Below, piece by piece: positions 7,993 through 17,625 of a stretch of DNA of 64,000 bases. This DNA comes from Alienimonas californiensis (GTDB lineage Bacteria > Planctomycetota > Planctomycetia > Planctomycetales > Planctomycetaceae), in assembly GCF_007743815.1 (NCBI RefSeq), contig NZ_CP036265.1, positions 1,602,313 to 1,666,312 of the forward strand, written 5' to 3'. The notes beneath the pieces were generated by a model, which ran no database searches, was not told the DNA's origin, and worked only from the letters and a program-made list of their open reading frames with translations. The stretch's first letter is position 1. Every line of letters starts with the position of its first letter. The position numbers and the translations under genes were made by a program.

Positions 7993-9495
7993 GTGTCCGT
8001 CTTCCTCGGGATTGATATCGGCACCAGCGGCACGAAAACGCTGGCCGTCCGGGGCGACGGTACGCTGCTGGGCAGCGCCGCCGTGGAGTACCCCCTCCTC
8101 ACCCCCCGCCCCGGCTGGAGCGAGCAGGACCCCCGCCACTGGGCCGACGCCGCCGTCGCCACCGTCCGCCAACTGGTGAACGACGGCTCCGTCGATCCGG
8201 CCGAGGTGCAGGGGATCGGCCTGTCCGGGCAGATGCACGGCAGCGTCTTCCTCGACGCCCAGGGCGAAGTCATTCGGCCGGCCCTGCTCTGGAACGACCA
8301 GCGCACCGCCGCCCAGTGCGAGGCGATCACCGACGCCGCCGGCGGCCGGGAGGAGCTGATCCGCATGGTCGCCAACCCGGCCCTCACCGGGTTCACCGCC
8401 CCCAAAATTCTCTGGCTGCGGGACGAGGAGCCGGAGCGGTTCGCCCAGCTCAAAACCGTCCTGCTGCCGAAGGACTACGTGCGGTATCGCCTCACCGGGG
8501 AGTTCGCCACCGAGGTCTCCGACGCCAGCGGCACCCTGCTGCTCGACGTGGCGAACCGCCGCTGGAGCGACGAACTGCTCGCCAAACTGAACCTCGACCC
8601 GGGCCTGCTGCCCCCGGTGTACGAGAGCCAGGAGGTGACCGGCCGCCTCACCGCCGCCGCGGCCGAGGCGATGGGCCTGCCGGCCGGCGTGCCGGTCGTC
8701 GGCGGCGGCGGGGATCAGGCCGCCGGCGCTGTGGGCAACGGCATCGTCCGTTCCGGGGTGGTCAGCGCCGCGCTGGGCACCAGCGGCGTCGTCTTCGCCC
8801 ACAGCGACGAAATGCAGTTCGACCCCGCCGGCCGGGCGCACACCTTCTGCCACGCCGTGCCGGGCAAATGGCACGTGATGGGGGTCATCCTGTCCGCGGC
8901 GGGCAGTTTGCAGTGGTTCCGCAATCAATTGTGCATGGACCTCGGCGACTTCGCCTTCGACCGCATCACCCAGCGGGCCGAGGAGATCCCCCCCGGCTGC
9001 GAGGGGCTGTACTTCCTGCCGTACCTCTCCGGCGAACGCACCCCCCACGCCGACCCCCACGCCCGCGGCGCCTGGGTGGGCCTGAACCTCCGCACCGACC
9101 GGGCCGCCCTGGGCCGGGCCGTGCTGGAGGGCGTCACCTACGCCATGCGGGACAGCCTGGAAATTATTCAACAGCTGGGCGTGCCGATCGGCGAGGTCCG
9201 CCTCAGCGGCGGCGGCGCGAAGAGCCCCTTCTGGCGCCAATTGCAGGCCGATATTTATCACGAACCCTGCACCGTGACGAACGCCCTGGAAGGCCCCGCC
9301 TACGGCGCCGCCCTGCTGGCGATGGCCGGCACGGGCGAATACGAATCGGTCGAAGCCGCCTGCGACGCGACCATTTCCGTCACCGAGCGGATCACGCCGA
9401 ACGAAGCCGTCGCCGCCCAATACGACGCCCTCTACCCGGCGTACGGCCAGTTGTATCAAGCCCTCAAACCGCACTTCGCCGCGGCGGCGGAATAG
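7993..9495 (+). CDS. xylB: Xylulokinase (FGGY family)
   Basis: From GTG 7993 the product is 500 residues, the usual xylulokinase length. It phosphorylates D-xylulose to xylulose 5-phosphate, linking xylose use to the pentose phosphate pathway. N-terminal [16 protein letters not shown] is the first ATP-phosphate motif. [13 protein letters not shown] and [14 protein letters not shown] carry the sugar-binding residues typical of Xyl[16 protein letters not shown] and LGTSGV form the second phosphate region, and [20 protein letters not shown] the C-terminal FGGY signature. The frame remains open far upstream, but that part is antisense to DUF1559 gene 3; GTG 7993 sits right before the motif with only GAGAG as a weak ribosome site. 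No xylose isomerase or transporter gene is adjacent. Confidence 0.92.
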   Translation: MSVFLGIDIGTSGTKTLAVRGDGTLLGSAAVEYPLLTPRPGWSEQDPRHWADAAVATVRQLVNDGSVDPAEVQGIGLSGQMHGSVFLDAQGEVIRPALLWNDQRTAAQCEAITDAAGGREELIRMVANPALTGFTAPKILWLRDEEPERFAQLKTVLLPKDYVRYRLTGEFATEVSDASGTLLLDVANRRWSDELLAKLNLDPGLLPPVYESQEVTGRLTAAAAEAMGLPAGVPVVGGGGDQAAGAVGNGIVRSGVVSAALGTSGVVFAHSDEMQFDPAGRAHTFCHAVPGKWHVMGVILSAAGSLQWFRNQLCMDLGDFAFDRITQRAEEIPPGCEGLYFLPYLSGERTPHADPHARGAWVGLNLRTDRAALGRAVLEGVTYAMRDSLEIIQQLGVPIGEVRLSGGGAKSPFWRQLQADIYHEPCTVTNALEGPAYGAALLAMAGTGEYESVEAACDATISVTERITPNEAVAAQYDALYPAYGQLYQALKPHFAAAAE

Positions 9496-9544
9496 CGACC
9501 GGGAGGGGATGTGACCGCTCTTCTCCCCAGCGTCCGCAGTCCTG

Positions 9545-9932
9545 TCCCCCCTCTCCCCCTTTTGGGGGAGAGGGGTCGGGGGTGAGGGGGCAACGGCGCC
9601 CGATCGCCGTTCACCGTCCGGCTCGCTCTTCCGCCGGCTGGGCCGTCACTGCACGAGCGGAGACGGGTGAACCGTTCGCCCCCCTCACCCCCGGCCCCTC
9701 TCCCTCAAGGGAGAGGGGGGAAGAGTGCGGCGAACCTTGCTCGGGCTTTGCTGATCCGTCCTCCCCTCGCCCCCTTTTGGGGGAGAGGGGTCGGGGGTGA
9801 GGGGGCAGCGACGCCCGAAGACCGTTCACTGTCCGCCCGCTCTTCTTCAGGCGTCTCACCGCAGAGAGCGGTCGCGGGGGAACCGTTCGCCCCCCTCACC
9901 CCCGGCCCCTCTCCCTCGAGGGAGAGGGGGGA
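9545..9932. repeat. Cluster of four dispersed palindromic repeats (family A)
   Basis: Four copies of a ~45-bp element lie at 9545-9590, 9679-9720, 9761-9805 and 9891-9932. The element has a palindromic core of CCCCTCTCCC and GGGAGAGGGG with a variable centre, plus a CGGGGGTGAGGG tail. Orientation alternates, giving two inverted pairs. The whole xylB-hemP gap (9496-9954) consists of these and their linkers. Further copies are at 13.7, 13.8, 34.6, 37.3, 47.6, 47.8 and 57.4 kb. Confidence 0.85.
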
Positions 9933-9954
9933 ACGGACGGAGGGACGTCTCGCC

Positions 9955-10170
9955 TCACTTCGTCAGCAGCAACTTGTCGGCCCGGGTGCGGCGCAGGCGG
10001 TAGATCTGCCCGGCGTGCTCCACCTCGATCTCTACAGCCCCGCCGGCAAGATCCTCGAACCGCACCCGTCCCGGCCGGGCCGGAGCCGCGGCGGCGGGCG
10101 CTTCGACAACCTGCTCGGGCGGCGTTTCGCCCTGTGGGGCAGGGGGATCAGGCGTCGGCGGAGCGGGCAT
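9955..10170 (-). CDS. hemP: HemP-like hemin uptake protein
   Basis: The C-terminal 30 residues ([20 protein letters not shown], then LLLTK) match the HemP family, whose members are ~60 residues and end in YrLRlTr..KLiLTK. HemP is a small cytoplasmic protein linked to heme or iron uptake, and in some proteobacteria it acts in control of heme-receptor genes. ATG 10170 gives 71 residues, with a Pro/Ala-rich front. The frame is open to an ATG at 10275, but the longer start would place the Fur-like dyad at 10255-10279 across it. No heme receptor or ABC transporter gene is next to it. Confidence 0.7.
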   Translation of the reverse strand: MPAPPTPDPPAPQGETPPEQVVEAPAAAAPARPGRVRFEDLAGGAVEIEVEHAGQIYRLRRTRADKLLLTK

Positions 10171-10254
10171 CGGGGCGGCCGATCGACGGGTGGGAGGGAA
10201 TTCGCCGCCCGCGGGCTTTTCCGCAGGTCGGGGTGCGGATAGTGTGGCGTCCCT

Positions 10255-10279
10255 GAGGTTGAGACGCAATCTCAACCTC
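10255..10279. promoter_or_regulatory. Putative Fur-type operator upstream of hemP
   Basis: The 25-bp dyad GAGGTTGAGA-CGCAA-TCTCAACCTC has perfect 10-bp arms. Its core TGAGACGCAATCTCA has the 7-1-7 layout of a Fur box. It sits 85 nt upstream of the hemP start and 114 nt before the divergent DUF1559 gene. Assignment to Fur is inference from layout and from the hemP context. Confidence 0.5.
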
Positions 10280-10392
10280 CCCGTCCAGCCAGCGAGCCGA
10301 CGGATGCCGGCGTCTCAGACGACGCGCGGGTCCGGCCAGCGAGCGAGACGGCGGCGTTCTCCCGCCCCCGTTCCCCCTCGCAGGTTTCCGAT

Positions 10393-11352
10393 ATGTCCCG
10401 CCTTCGCGCTCTCCCGCCGCACGGCGTCCGCCGCGGCTTTACGCTGATCGAACTGCTGGTGGTGATCGCAATAATTGCGATCCTGGTCTCCCTGCTGCTC
10501 CCCGCCGTCCAGCAGGCCCGCGAGGCGGCCCGGATGAGCCAGTGCAAGAACAACCTCAAGCAGATCGCCCTCGCCGCCCATAATTATCACGGGACCTGGA
10601 ACCGCTTCCCCACGATCAACTCGCAGGGCGGGTCCTACCCCACGCTCTACGGCGGCAGCTTTTTCACGATGATCCTGCCGGAACTCGACAAGGGGAACGA
10701 GTTCGCCCTCTACGACTTCAACCGGCCCAACAGCGATCCGGTCAATCAGGAGGTCAGCGGGCAGAAGATCGCCACGTTCCTCTGCCCCAGCGCCGCGATT
10801 CAGCGGAGCGTGCCGAGTTGTCAGGACGATCAGGGCCGCGCCCCCGGCACGTACGCGGTGAATATGGGGTCCGAGGACTACGACCAATACTGGGCCTTCG
10901 GCCCGCCGGCGCCCGCCCCGCGGCAGAACGGCGCCCTGGTGTATAGCGACAGCGCCGACGGCTACACCTCCATCGCCAAGTTCCAGGACGGCACGACGAA
11001 TACCGTGATGGTCGGCGAAACGGCCTATAACCTGCCCAGCTATAAGTTCTCCACGGCCGTCGGCGCCGCGGACTGCGCGGGGCAGAGCCGGTTTTCGTTC
11101 ACTTACTGGGCCAACCCCTTCGTCGGTTCGACCGCCTGCACGACGGAATATTTCTTCAATCCGAAGGACGAGGGGGACGCCGACGAGGCGACCGCCCGCA
11201 ACATGAGCCGCTCCTTCCGCAGCGACCACCAGGCCGGCGTGAACTTCGCCCTGGGCGACGGGTCGGTGCGGTTGATCGGCGACTTCGTCGACGCCGACCT
11301 GCTGGACGCCTTCGCCAGCCGCAACGGCGGGGAGGTGATCGATGAGAATTAG
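10393..11352 (+). CDS. DUF1559 / H-X9-DG pseudopilin-like protein 4 (divergent subtype)
   Basis: This 319-residue protein is shorter than the other DUF1559 proteins here and clearly more divergent. It keeps the prepilin leader ([14 protein letters not shown], cleavage after about Gly15), the membrane helix, and [20 protein letters not shown]. The C-terminal motif is [20 protein letters not shown], again H-X9-DG. Its last 11 bases overlap the next gene, a transthyretin-like lipoprotein, so the two are translationally coupled. That DUF1559 plus carboxypeptidase-regulatory-like lipoprotein order is common in planctomycetes. Function unknown. Confidence 0.88.
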   Translation: MSRLRALPPHGVRRGFTLIELLVVIAIIAILVSLLLPAVQQAREAARMSQCKNNLKQIALAAHNYHGTWNRFPTINSQGGSYPTLYGGSFFTMILPELDKGNEFALYDFNRPNSDPVNQEVSGQKIATFLCPSAAIQRSVPSCQDDQGRAPGTYAVNMGSEDYDQYWAFGPPAPAPRQNGALVYSDSADGYTSIAKFQDGTTNTVMVGETAYNLPSYKFSTAVGAADCAGQSRFSFTYWANPFVGSTACTTEYFFNPKDEGDADEATARNMSRSFRSDHQAGVNFALGDGSVRLIGDFVDADLLDAFASRNGGEVIDEN

Positions 11353-11872
11353 ACCGCTGAGAATTAAGTTCTCGGGACGGCTGGAGCCGCTCCTCGCCCC
11401 CCGCACGCCGGCGGCGGGGATCGCGCCCTCCGCCGTCGTCGCCCTGGCGGCCGCCCTCGCCGCCCTGCTGGCGGCCGGGTGCGGGGGGAGCGACCGCCCG
11501 CCGCAGGTCGCGGTCCGCGGCACGGTGACGGTCGACGGCGCCCCGCTGCCGGCCGGCACGGTGACGTTCGTCCCCGTCGAGGGCGCCCCGGGTCCGCGGA
11601 CCAGCGCGGCGATCGCGGGGGGCGAATACGCCGTGCCCGCCGCCGTCGGTCCCGTGCCGGGCGCCTATCGGGTGGAAATCGTCTCCGCCGACCCCGACCG
11701 CCCGCCCGGGGACGCGGAGCTCTCGCCCGCCGAACTGGCCCGACTGCGTTCCGCCCGCCCGTCCCGCCCCTGGCCGCTGCCGGCGGTTTATCACGTCCGC
11801 AGCACGCTCCGCCGCGACGTGACCGCCGAGGGCGAAAACCGCTTCGACTTCCCGCTCACCCGCACGCCGTAA
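11342..11872 (+). CDS. Lipoprotein with transthyretin / carboxypeptidase-regulatory-like domain
   Basis: The 176-residue product has a long N-terminus, a hydrophobic segment ([16 protein letters not shown]) with the lipobox cysteine near residue 46, and a small beta-rich domain. The domain begins [20 protein letters not shown], the pattern of transthyretin-like or CarboxypepD_reg domains found in many planctomycete lipoproteins. It should be anchored on the periplasmic side of a membrane. The ATG lies inside the end of the upstream DUF1559 gene, with an 11-nt overlap, so the two form one transcription unit and perhaps act together at the cell surface. Confidence 0.8.
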   Translation: MRIRPLRIKFSGRLEPLLAPRTPAAGIAPSAVVALAAALAALLAAGCGGSDRPPQVAVRGTVTVDGAPLPAGTVTFVPVEGAPGPRTSAAIAGGEYAVPAAVGPVPGAYRVEIVSADPDRPPGDAELSPAELARLRSARPSRPWPLPAVYHVRSTLRRDVTAEGENRFDFPLTRTP

Positions 11873-11959
11873 CTCTCCGCCTCGACAGTTCGCCCGGCCG
11901 CCCGGCGGCCGCGACCGTTAGAATCCCCCCGCTCCCCGCCCCCCTCAGGCATCCTCACC

Positions 11960-13669
11960 TTGGCCGCTCGAACCGTGTTCCGCACCGCCTCCCTCGCCGT
12001 GGCACTGGCCCTGCTGGCCCCCGCCGCGGCGCTGGCCCACTTCCCCTTCCTCACCGTCCAGGACGACGGCGACGCCCCCACGCTGCGACTGACGTTCGGC
12101 GAAGGCCCGGAGGAGGACGACCCCGAATATCTGCCGATCCTGCAGAAGGCGACCGTCGTCCGGCACACGCCGGACGGCGCCCGCGAGACGCTGGAACTGA
12201 CCGCCGACGGCGGCGCCCTGACCGCGGACGTCGCCGCCGACCCGGCCGGCACGGTCTATACGCTGTCGCTGCCCTACGGGGCGATGAGCCACGAGGGGGC
12301 GGCGTTCTTCCTGGACTACGCCGCCACGGCGATGAAGGCCGGCCCCGCCGGCGCCGGTCGTCCCGCCGCGCTCAACACGCAGCCGCTGGCCGTCGTGGCG
12401 GAGCCGGGCAATAAGTTGAAGGTGATCGCCGCCGGCCTGCCGGTCCCCGGGGCCGAGGTGAACGCGTCCGGGGACCTCGGCGGCGAGGATTACACCGCCG
12501 ACGCGCACGGCGTGGTGACGCTGACCCAGGAAGAAATTGACGACGCCGGCCTGCTGATCGTGCGGGCGAACGTGACCGTGCCGGGCGCCGGCGTGTACGA
12601 CGGTACGAACTATTCCGAAACCCGCCGCTACGCCACCGCCGTGTTCTCCGCCAAAGACTTCCAGGCCGCCCCCGCGAAGCCGCCCGCCCCCGAACAGGCC
12701 GCGGCGGCGAAGCTCTCCGTCGAAGCCGTGCCCGGCGCCGACCTGCCGGTCGGCGTGACCAGCCTCGGCGCCGCGGTGGCCGACGGCTACCTCTATTACT
12801 ACGGCGGTCACCCCGGCACGCCGCATAAATATTCCACCGACGAGCAGTCCGGCGAGTTCCGCCGCCTCAAATTAGACGACACTGCCGCCGGCTGGGAGGA
12901 CCTGCCCGGCGGACCGAAGTTGCAGGGTCTGGCCCTCGTCCCGCACCCCAAGGGCGGCGTGGTCCGCATCGGCGGCTTCACGGCCCGGAACTCGATTGAG
13001 GAGGACGACGATCTGCACTCCATGCCCACCGTCGCCCACTACGATCCCGAAGCGGGCGAATGGAAGGACCTCCCGGACCTGCCCGGCGGCCGCAGCAGCT
13101 TCGACGCCGCGGTCTTGAACGGCAAAGTCTATGTGCTGGGCGGCTGGATGATGGCCGGCGACGAGGGCGCCGCCTGGCATGGCTCCGGCTACGTCGCCGA
13201 CCTGAACGCCGAGGAATTGAAGTGGGAGACGCTGCCCACGCCCCCGGCGCCGCGGCGGGCGAACTCCGTCGCCGCCGTCCCCGAAGCGGGTGGGGGAGGC
13301 CGGATTTATCACATCGGCGGCATGCTGCCCGAAGGCGAAACGACCCGCCGGGTCGATATTTACGACGTCGCCACGAAGACCTGGCTGCCCGGCCCGGAAC
13401 TCAACGGCGACAGCATGGACGGCTTCGGCAGCGCCGCCTACGCGGTGAACGGCGCCGTCTACGCCACGACGCTGACCGGCCTTGTCCAGCGCCTCACCCC
13501 GGGCGCTGACGCCTGGGAGAACCTCGGCGAACTGGAGAACCCCCGATTCTTCCACCGCCTCCTGCCGACCCCCGGCGAGAACGGCGCCCCGTCGTTCCTG
13601 CTGCTCGGCGGCGGCAGCATGGAAAAAGGCCGCTTCACCACCGTCGAACGGCTGGGCGTGAGTGAGTGA
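11960..13669 (+). CDS. Secreted DUF4198-like and kelch-repeat protein
   Basis: Starting at TTG 11960 the protein is 569 residues with a signal peptide (hydrophobic residues 10-26, cleavage expected near ALA|HFPF). Residues about 26-235 resemble DUF4198, a domain of periplasmic proteins often tied to metal uptake; the motif AHFPFL is typical. A short Ala/Pro linker follows. Residues about 250-565 hold kelch-type blades with repeated YYYGGHPG, GKVYVLGGW and RIYHIGGM, likely a six-bladed propeller. This suggests a periplasmic or surface binding protein. The ligand is unknown. The gap to the upstream lipoprotein is 87 nt, so a shared transcript is possible. Confidence 0.75.
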   Translation: MAARTVFRTASLAVALALLAPAAALAHFPFLTVQDDGDAPTLRLTFGEGPEEDDPEYLPILQKATVVRHTPDGARETLELTADGGALTADVAADPAGTVYTLSLPYGAMSHEGAAFFLDYAATAMKAGPAGAGRPAALNTQPLAVVAEPGNKLKVIAAGLPVPGAEVNASGDLGGEDYTADAHGVVTLTQEEIDDAGLLIVRANVTVPGAGVYDGTNYSETRRYATAVFSAKDFQAAPAKPPAPEQAAAAKLSVEAVPGADLPVGVTSLGAAVADGYLYYYGGHPGTPHKYSTDEQSGEFRRLKLDDTAAGWEDLPGGPKLQGLALVPHPKGGVVRIGGFTARNSIEEDDDLHSMPTVAHYDPEAGEWKDLPDLPGGRSSFDAAVLNGKVYVLGGWMMAGDEGAAWHGSGYVADLNAEELKWETLPTPPAPRRANSVAAVPEAGGGGRIYHIGGMLPEGETTRRVDIYDVATKTWLPGPELNGDSMDGFGSAAYAVNGAVYATTLTGLVQRLTPGADAWENLGELENPRFFHRLLPTPGENGAPSFLLLGGGSMEKGRFTTVERLGVSE

Positions 13670-13691
13670 CCGTGTGAGCTATGCGGCCTCT

Positions 13692-13866
13692 TCCCCCCTC
13701 TCCCTTGAGGGAGAGGGGCCGGGGGTGAGGGTGGGGCACGGTTCCTACGCCCCCGCTCTCTGCGGCGACCACCTGCCGACGGGTGAGCGGACGGGCGGTA
13801 AATAGTCTTCGTGAATCACCGCCCCCTCACCCCCGACCCCTCTCCCCCAAAAGGGGGCGAGGGGGG
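13692..13866. repeat. Two family A palindromic repeats in opposite orientation
   Basis: Copies lie at 13692-13734 (CCCCCCTCTCCC ... GGGGTGAGGG) and 13822-13866 (reverse order, with CCCCAAAAGGGG centre). They occupy the convergent gap between the kelch and DUF1080 genes. Confidence 0.8.
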
Positions 13867-13883
13867 ACGACGGGGCCGGTCAT

Positions 13884-14714
13884 TCACTCCGCCGGCAGTT
13901 CTTTGATTTGAATGTTGCGGAACTGAACCGGGTGGCTTTCGGACTGCAACGAAATCGTGCCGCCGGAGAGCAGCTTTTCGCCGCCGGCCGCTTCGATCAG
14001 CTTTTTGGCGTCGCCGTCGCGGGGGTCCAGTTGCGGGGCTTCATATTTGAAGACCTCTTCGCCGTTAATGAAGTGGCGGATGACCTGGTCGCCGCGGACT
14101 TCGATCTCCGCGGTGACCCACTGGTCGCCGTGGTAGGTTTCGGAGGTGGAATTGAAGCAGTGGTTCGTCTTCAATTCGCCGTCCATCACCACGTTGGTGC
14201 CCGGCGTGCAGAGGTTGCCGGTGGAGCGCTTGCCGCGGCCGTCGCCGCCGAGCAGCTGGACCTCGATAGAGACGGGGAACTCCTGATCTTTGCCCATGCT
14301 CTCGGGCGACTGGCCGTGGACCATCACGCCGCTGTTCCGCCGCGCCCAGCCCTCGCCGCCCTTCACCTGGTCCCCGACGAAGCGGTAGTCCAACTTCATG
14401 CGGTAGTGCGAATAGGGGGTCTTATAGAACAGGTGGCCGTACTGCTTGTTGAACTCGTCGTAGCCGTCGTAGGAGACCGTCAGCAGGCCGTCTTCGACGC
14501 GGAAGGTGTTCGCGTAGTTCTCGCCAACGGCGTGCGTGCGAATCTTCGGCGTCCAGCCCTCAAGCGTCTTCCCGTCGAACAGGCTGACCCACTCGCCCTC
14601 GGCTTTGGCGTCCCCGTCGTCGGTGCCGGCCGGAGCGTGCGGCGCCAGCGCGACCGCCGCCCCCATCAGACAGAGGGCGAACGCACGACGGCGGGGGAAG
14701 CGGGGAGCGAACAT
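13884..14714 (-). CDS. Secreted DUF1080 (3-keto-disaccharide hydrolase-like) protein
   Basis: The 276-residue product has a signal peptide (hydrophobic residues 13-28) and one DUF1080 domain from about residue 41 onward. The domain opens WVSLFDGKTLEGWTPK and carries RNSGVMVHGQSPE, VSIEVQLLGGDGRG and the final VQFRNIQIKEL. This is a concanavalin-like fold; several members hydrolyse 3-keto-glycosides, while many planctomycete paralogues have no tested activity. It is expected in the periplasm or at the surface. It converges with the kelch-protein gene and lies downstream of the helicase gene on the same strand. Confidence 0.88.
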   Translation of the reverse strand: MFAPRFPRRRAFALCLMGAAVALAPHAPAGTDDGDAKAEGEWVSLFDGKTLEGWTPKIRTHAVGENYANTFRVEDGLLTVSYDGYDEFNKQYGHLFYKTPYSHYRMKLDYRFVGDQVKGGEGWARRNSGVMVHGQSPESMGKDQEFPVSIEVQLLGGDGRGKRSTGNLCTPGTNVVMDGELKTNHCFNSTSETYHGDQWVTAEIEVRGDQVIRHFINGEEVFKYEAPQLDPRDGDAKKLIEAAGGEKLLSGGTISLQSESHPVQFRNIQIKELPAE

Positions 14715-14800
14715 GAATCGACCTGCGAGGCGGGGAAGGACGCCGGCGATCTTAGGGCGTTCCCACCGCCCACCGCCATCGCCCGCGTCATTCCAAGACG

Positions 14801-14832
14801 TAACGCCGAGGCCCCGCGGGGCCTCGGCGTTA
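14801..14832. terminator. 32-bp perfect palindrome downstream of the DEAD-box helicase gene
   Basis: A perfect palindrome with core GAGGCCCCGCGGGGCCTC starts 46 nt past the helicase stop codon. There is no T-tract. A near-identical palindrome follows the kinase gene at 31385-31412, so this is a recurring 3'-end hairpin. Confidence 0.65.
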
Positions 14833-14877
14833 CGGGAACTTGCGGATCGTGGCGGATCGTCGGATCCGCCGCAAACG

Positions 14878-17088
14878 TTACGCCTGGCGGTCGTGGCGGA
14901 CGGTCACCTTGTCGCCGCGGAGGCCGCCGCGACTCAGCGACTGAATCACCGTGTCGGCGGCCTGTTGGGGGACGTCGACGAGGCTGAAGCTCGGGGCGAT
15001 CGTGATCGCGCCGATGTCGCCGCCGCTCAGGTGCGTTTCGCCGGCGATGGCGCCGACCAGGTCGCCGGGGCGGACGCCGGAGTCGCGGCCGGCGGAGACC
15101 CACAGGCGGGCGCTGCCCGGGGGGCAGGGGCCGGGGGTGCGGGGGGCGCCCTTGCCGGCGAACTTCGGGCCGCTCTTGAACTTGGACCCGCCGGGGCCGC
15201 CGCTGAACTTGGGGCCGCCCTTGCCGCGGGGGCCGTCGCTCGGGCCGCCGCTGTCGCGGGGGCCGGGGGCGCCGAGTTCGCCGACCGGCTCCTCGCCGAA
15301 CGCCGTGCGGTGGGCCAGCGCCGCGGCCGCCAGGGCCAGCGTTTCCGGACCGAACTCCTTATCGAGTTCCGCCAGCAGCGGGCCGAGCTGCTCCCGCAGC
15401 TTGGCGAACGCCGGGGAGGTCGCCGCATCCTGCAGGGCGGCCCGCGTCTTCTTCAACCGCCCGGTGACGACGTCGTCGGCGGCGGGCAGGTCGGTGATCG
15501 CCACGTCCGCGTTGGCGGCCCGGGCGAACTGGACCAGCTTGAACCGTTCCTTGGGGTGCAGGAAGGAAACCACCCGACCCACGCGGCCGGCCCGGCCGAC
15601 GCGGCCGCAGCGGTGCACGAAGGGTTCCGGGCCGTTGGGCAGGTCGGCGTGCACGACGTGCGTCAGTTCCGGCACGTCCAGCCCGCGGGCGGCGACGTCC
15701 GTGGCGACGACGACGTTCAACGTCCCGCCGCGGAGGCGTTCGACGACCTTCGTCCGCTGGTCCTGGGTGAGCCCGCCGTGCAGGGCCGCGGCCCGGCGGC
15801 CGCAGCGGTTCAGCTCGGTGGTGAGGTCGTCGGCGCCGCCGCGGGTCCGGCAGAAGATCAGCGTCGGGCCGGCGCCGTCCACTTCGAGGATGCGGTCGAT
15901 CGCGGCGGCCTTCTCCTGGCGGCGGACGAAGTGGGCGCTGTGCACCACGCGGGCGTCCTCGCCCTTCGCGGCCTGCGGTTTGCCGATCTCAATGCGGACC
16001 GGGTTCGACAGGTGCTTGGCGGCGATCGCCTGGATCCGCGGCGCCAGCGTGGCGCTCACCAGCACGGTCTGCCGGCCGGGCGGGGTGAAATCGAGGACGG
16101 CCTCGATTTCGTCCTGGAAGCCCATATCGAGCATCTCGTCGGCCTCGTCCAGCACGCAGGCCAGCAGGCCGGAGAGGTCGAGGCTGCCGCGCTTCAGCAG
16201 GTCCAGGGCCCGGCCGGGGGTGGCGACGACGACGTCCACGCCGCGGCGCAACGCCGAGAGCTGCGGACCGAAGGACTCCCCGCCGACGACGGTGAGGATG
16301 TTCACCCGCATCTCGCCGCGGTAGGCGCGGAAGGCCTCGGCCACCTGGGCGGCCAGTTCGCGGGTGGGGGCCATGCAGAAGATCGCCGGGCCGGGCCGCT
16401 CGTCCGGGGCGTCCGGGGCGGTTTCGGCGATCCGCATGCGGTCGAGCAGCGGCAGGGCGAAGGCGGCCGTTTTGCCGGTGCCGGTCGCGGCCTGACCGAG
16501 CACGTCCCGACCGGCGAGGATCGCGGGGATCACCTCGGCCTGCACGGGGGTGGGCGTTTCATAACCCTTCTCCGCCAGGGCCTTCAGCAGGGCGGCGGAC
16601 AGCCCCAGCTTGGCGAAGCCGGACTTCGGCGCCGGTTCCGGCTTGGGCTCCGGCTGCGGTTCCGGCTTCTTCAGTTCGACCTTCTTGGGCGCGACGTCCG
16701 CCTGTTTGGGAGCGACGTCCGCTTGCGGTTTCGCGGGGGCCGACGAGGCGGCGGGCGGCGTGACGGCGGGGATCGGCGGTTCGCCGGCGCCGCAGGCGGG
16801 GGGGGCGTCGTTCAGCAGCGCAGCGGTTTCGAGGTGCGGTTCCGGCGGGGCGTCGTCCTCGACGACGACCTCGGCGGCGCCGCCGACGACTTCGCTTTCC
16901 GCGACGTTACTGTCAGCGACGTTGCTTTCCGCGACTTCGCTGTCGGCGTCGGCGGCTTCGCTGTCGGCGGGCAGATCGTCGGCGGCGGCCTCGACCGCCT
17001 GCGGTTCGACGTGCTCGGGGCGGGCGGATTCGGGGGCGTCGTCGTCCGTTTGGGAGGACGGCGACGCGGAGAGCAGGGCAGTATTCAT
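14878..17088 (-). CDS. DEAD-box RNA helicase (DeaD/CsdA-like) with DbpA-type RNA-binding domain
   Basis: ATG 17088 gives 736 residues; the frame is open 45 codons further upstream without support. Residues 1-150 are a disordered Ala/Glu/Pro-rich extension with short repeats (VAPKQADVAPKK). The helicase core has a Q motif (PTPVQ), motif I ATGTGKT (~199), PTRELA, DEAD (~313), SAT (~347) and HRCGRVGRAGR (~494). A Gly/Pro/Lys-rich linker leads to a DbpA-like RNA-binding domain (about 655-735, RLWVSAGRDSGVRPGDLVGA). DeaD-type helicases remodel rRNA and mRNA, often in the cold. An untranslated leader may exist (see 17297-17314). Confidence 0.92.
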   Translation of the reverse strand: MNTALLSASPSSQTDDDAPESARPEHVEPQAVEAAADDLPADSEAADADSEVAESNVADSNVAESEVVGGAAEVVVEDDAPPEPHLETAALLNDAPPACGAGEPPIPAVTPPAASSAPAKPQADVAPKQADVAPKKVELKKPEPQPEPKPEPAPKSGFAKLGLSAALLKALAEKGYETPTPVQAEVIPAILAGRDVLGQAATGTGKTAAFALPLLDRMRIAETAPDAPDERPGPAIFCMAPTRELAAQVAEAFRAYRGEMRVNILTVVGGESFGPQLSALRRGVDVVVATPGRALDLLKRGSLDLSGLLACVLDEADEMLDMGFQDEIEAVLDFTPPGRQTVLVSATLAPRIQAIAAKHLSNPVRIEIGKPQAAKGEDARVVHSAHFVRRQEKAAAIDRILEVDGAGPTLIFCRTRGGADDLTTELNRCGRRAAALHGGLTQDQRTKVVERLRGGTLNVVVATDVAARGLDVPELTHVVHADLPNGPEPFVHRCGRVGRAGRVGRVVSFLHPKERFKLVQFARAANADVAITDLPAADDVVTGRLKKTRAALQDAATSPAFAKLREQLGPLLAELDKEFGPETLALAAAALAHRTAFGEEPVGELGAPGPRDSGGPSDGPRGKGGPKFSGGPGGSKFKSGPKFAGKGAPRTPGPCPPGSARLWVSAGRDSGVRPGDLVGAIAGETHLSGGDIGAITIAPSFSLVDVPQQAADTVIQSLSRGGLRGDKVTVRHDRQA

Positions 17089-17625
17089 GGCAGACCGGAA
17101 GCGTGATTCGTTGAAAAAGCGATCGAAAAGGTGCGCGCGGTGCGGGTATGCCGGCCGCGCGCGGGTTCGATCCGCGATTCGCCGAAGTGCCCGCCAGTCC
17201 CATGATCGTCGGCCGGGGCGCATCCCGGAGCCGATCGGATCAGACGGCGTTACGCCGGAGGTCTCCAGGGAAGGAGAGGACTCCGGGGCCGGAGAGGTTC
17301 TCCGAACGGAGAACGTGCCGGCGGCCGTCAGGGGGTGCCCCCTCCGCGTTCGTCCCGGTGTCTCTCCTGTCGCCTCCCCCGAGCGATTCGAGGGGCGAAG
17401 CAGGCAGAACCCGGGCCGGAGCGGGGCAAGAGCGAGCAGGAGTGTACCCGCGACCGACCGGACCGACTAGTGGCCGAGTCGAATTCCCCGCCCGGACGCC
17501 TCGGGGCCGGCCCGGCGCCTCGGATTCTCCGGCCCGACGGCGGCCGCCGCGAGAGCGGCGGGAGCGGGCCGGGGCTGACGGCGTTCACCCGCACGTTCGC
17601 CCGCCCCGCCGCTTCCGATTCGGCG
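17089..17625. promoter_or_regulatory. Long leader/intergenic region upstream of the DEAD-box helicase
   Basis: This 537-bp gap lies between the acyltransferase stop and the helicase start on the same strand. No gene was found. It contains an 8-2-8 inverted repeat GTTCTCCGAACGGAGAAC (17297-17314), 209 nt upstream of the helicase start, in a purine-rich neighbourhood. A structured leader would suit a DeaD-type gene, but that is inference. Confidence 0.4.

Noticed and set aside
7558..9474. 638-codon frame antisense to xylB
   Set aside because: xylB is unambiguous on the plus strand; the antisense frame has no motif.
9545..9932. Possible CRISPR or terminator cluster
   Set aside because: Elements alternate in orientation and recur between many genes; they are dispersed palindromes.
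17155..17185. Possible tRNA T-arm (gggttcgatcc)
   Set aside because: No acceptor, anticodon or D-arm could be folded around it on either strand.
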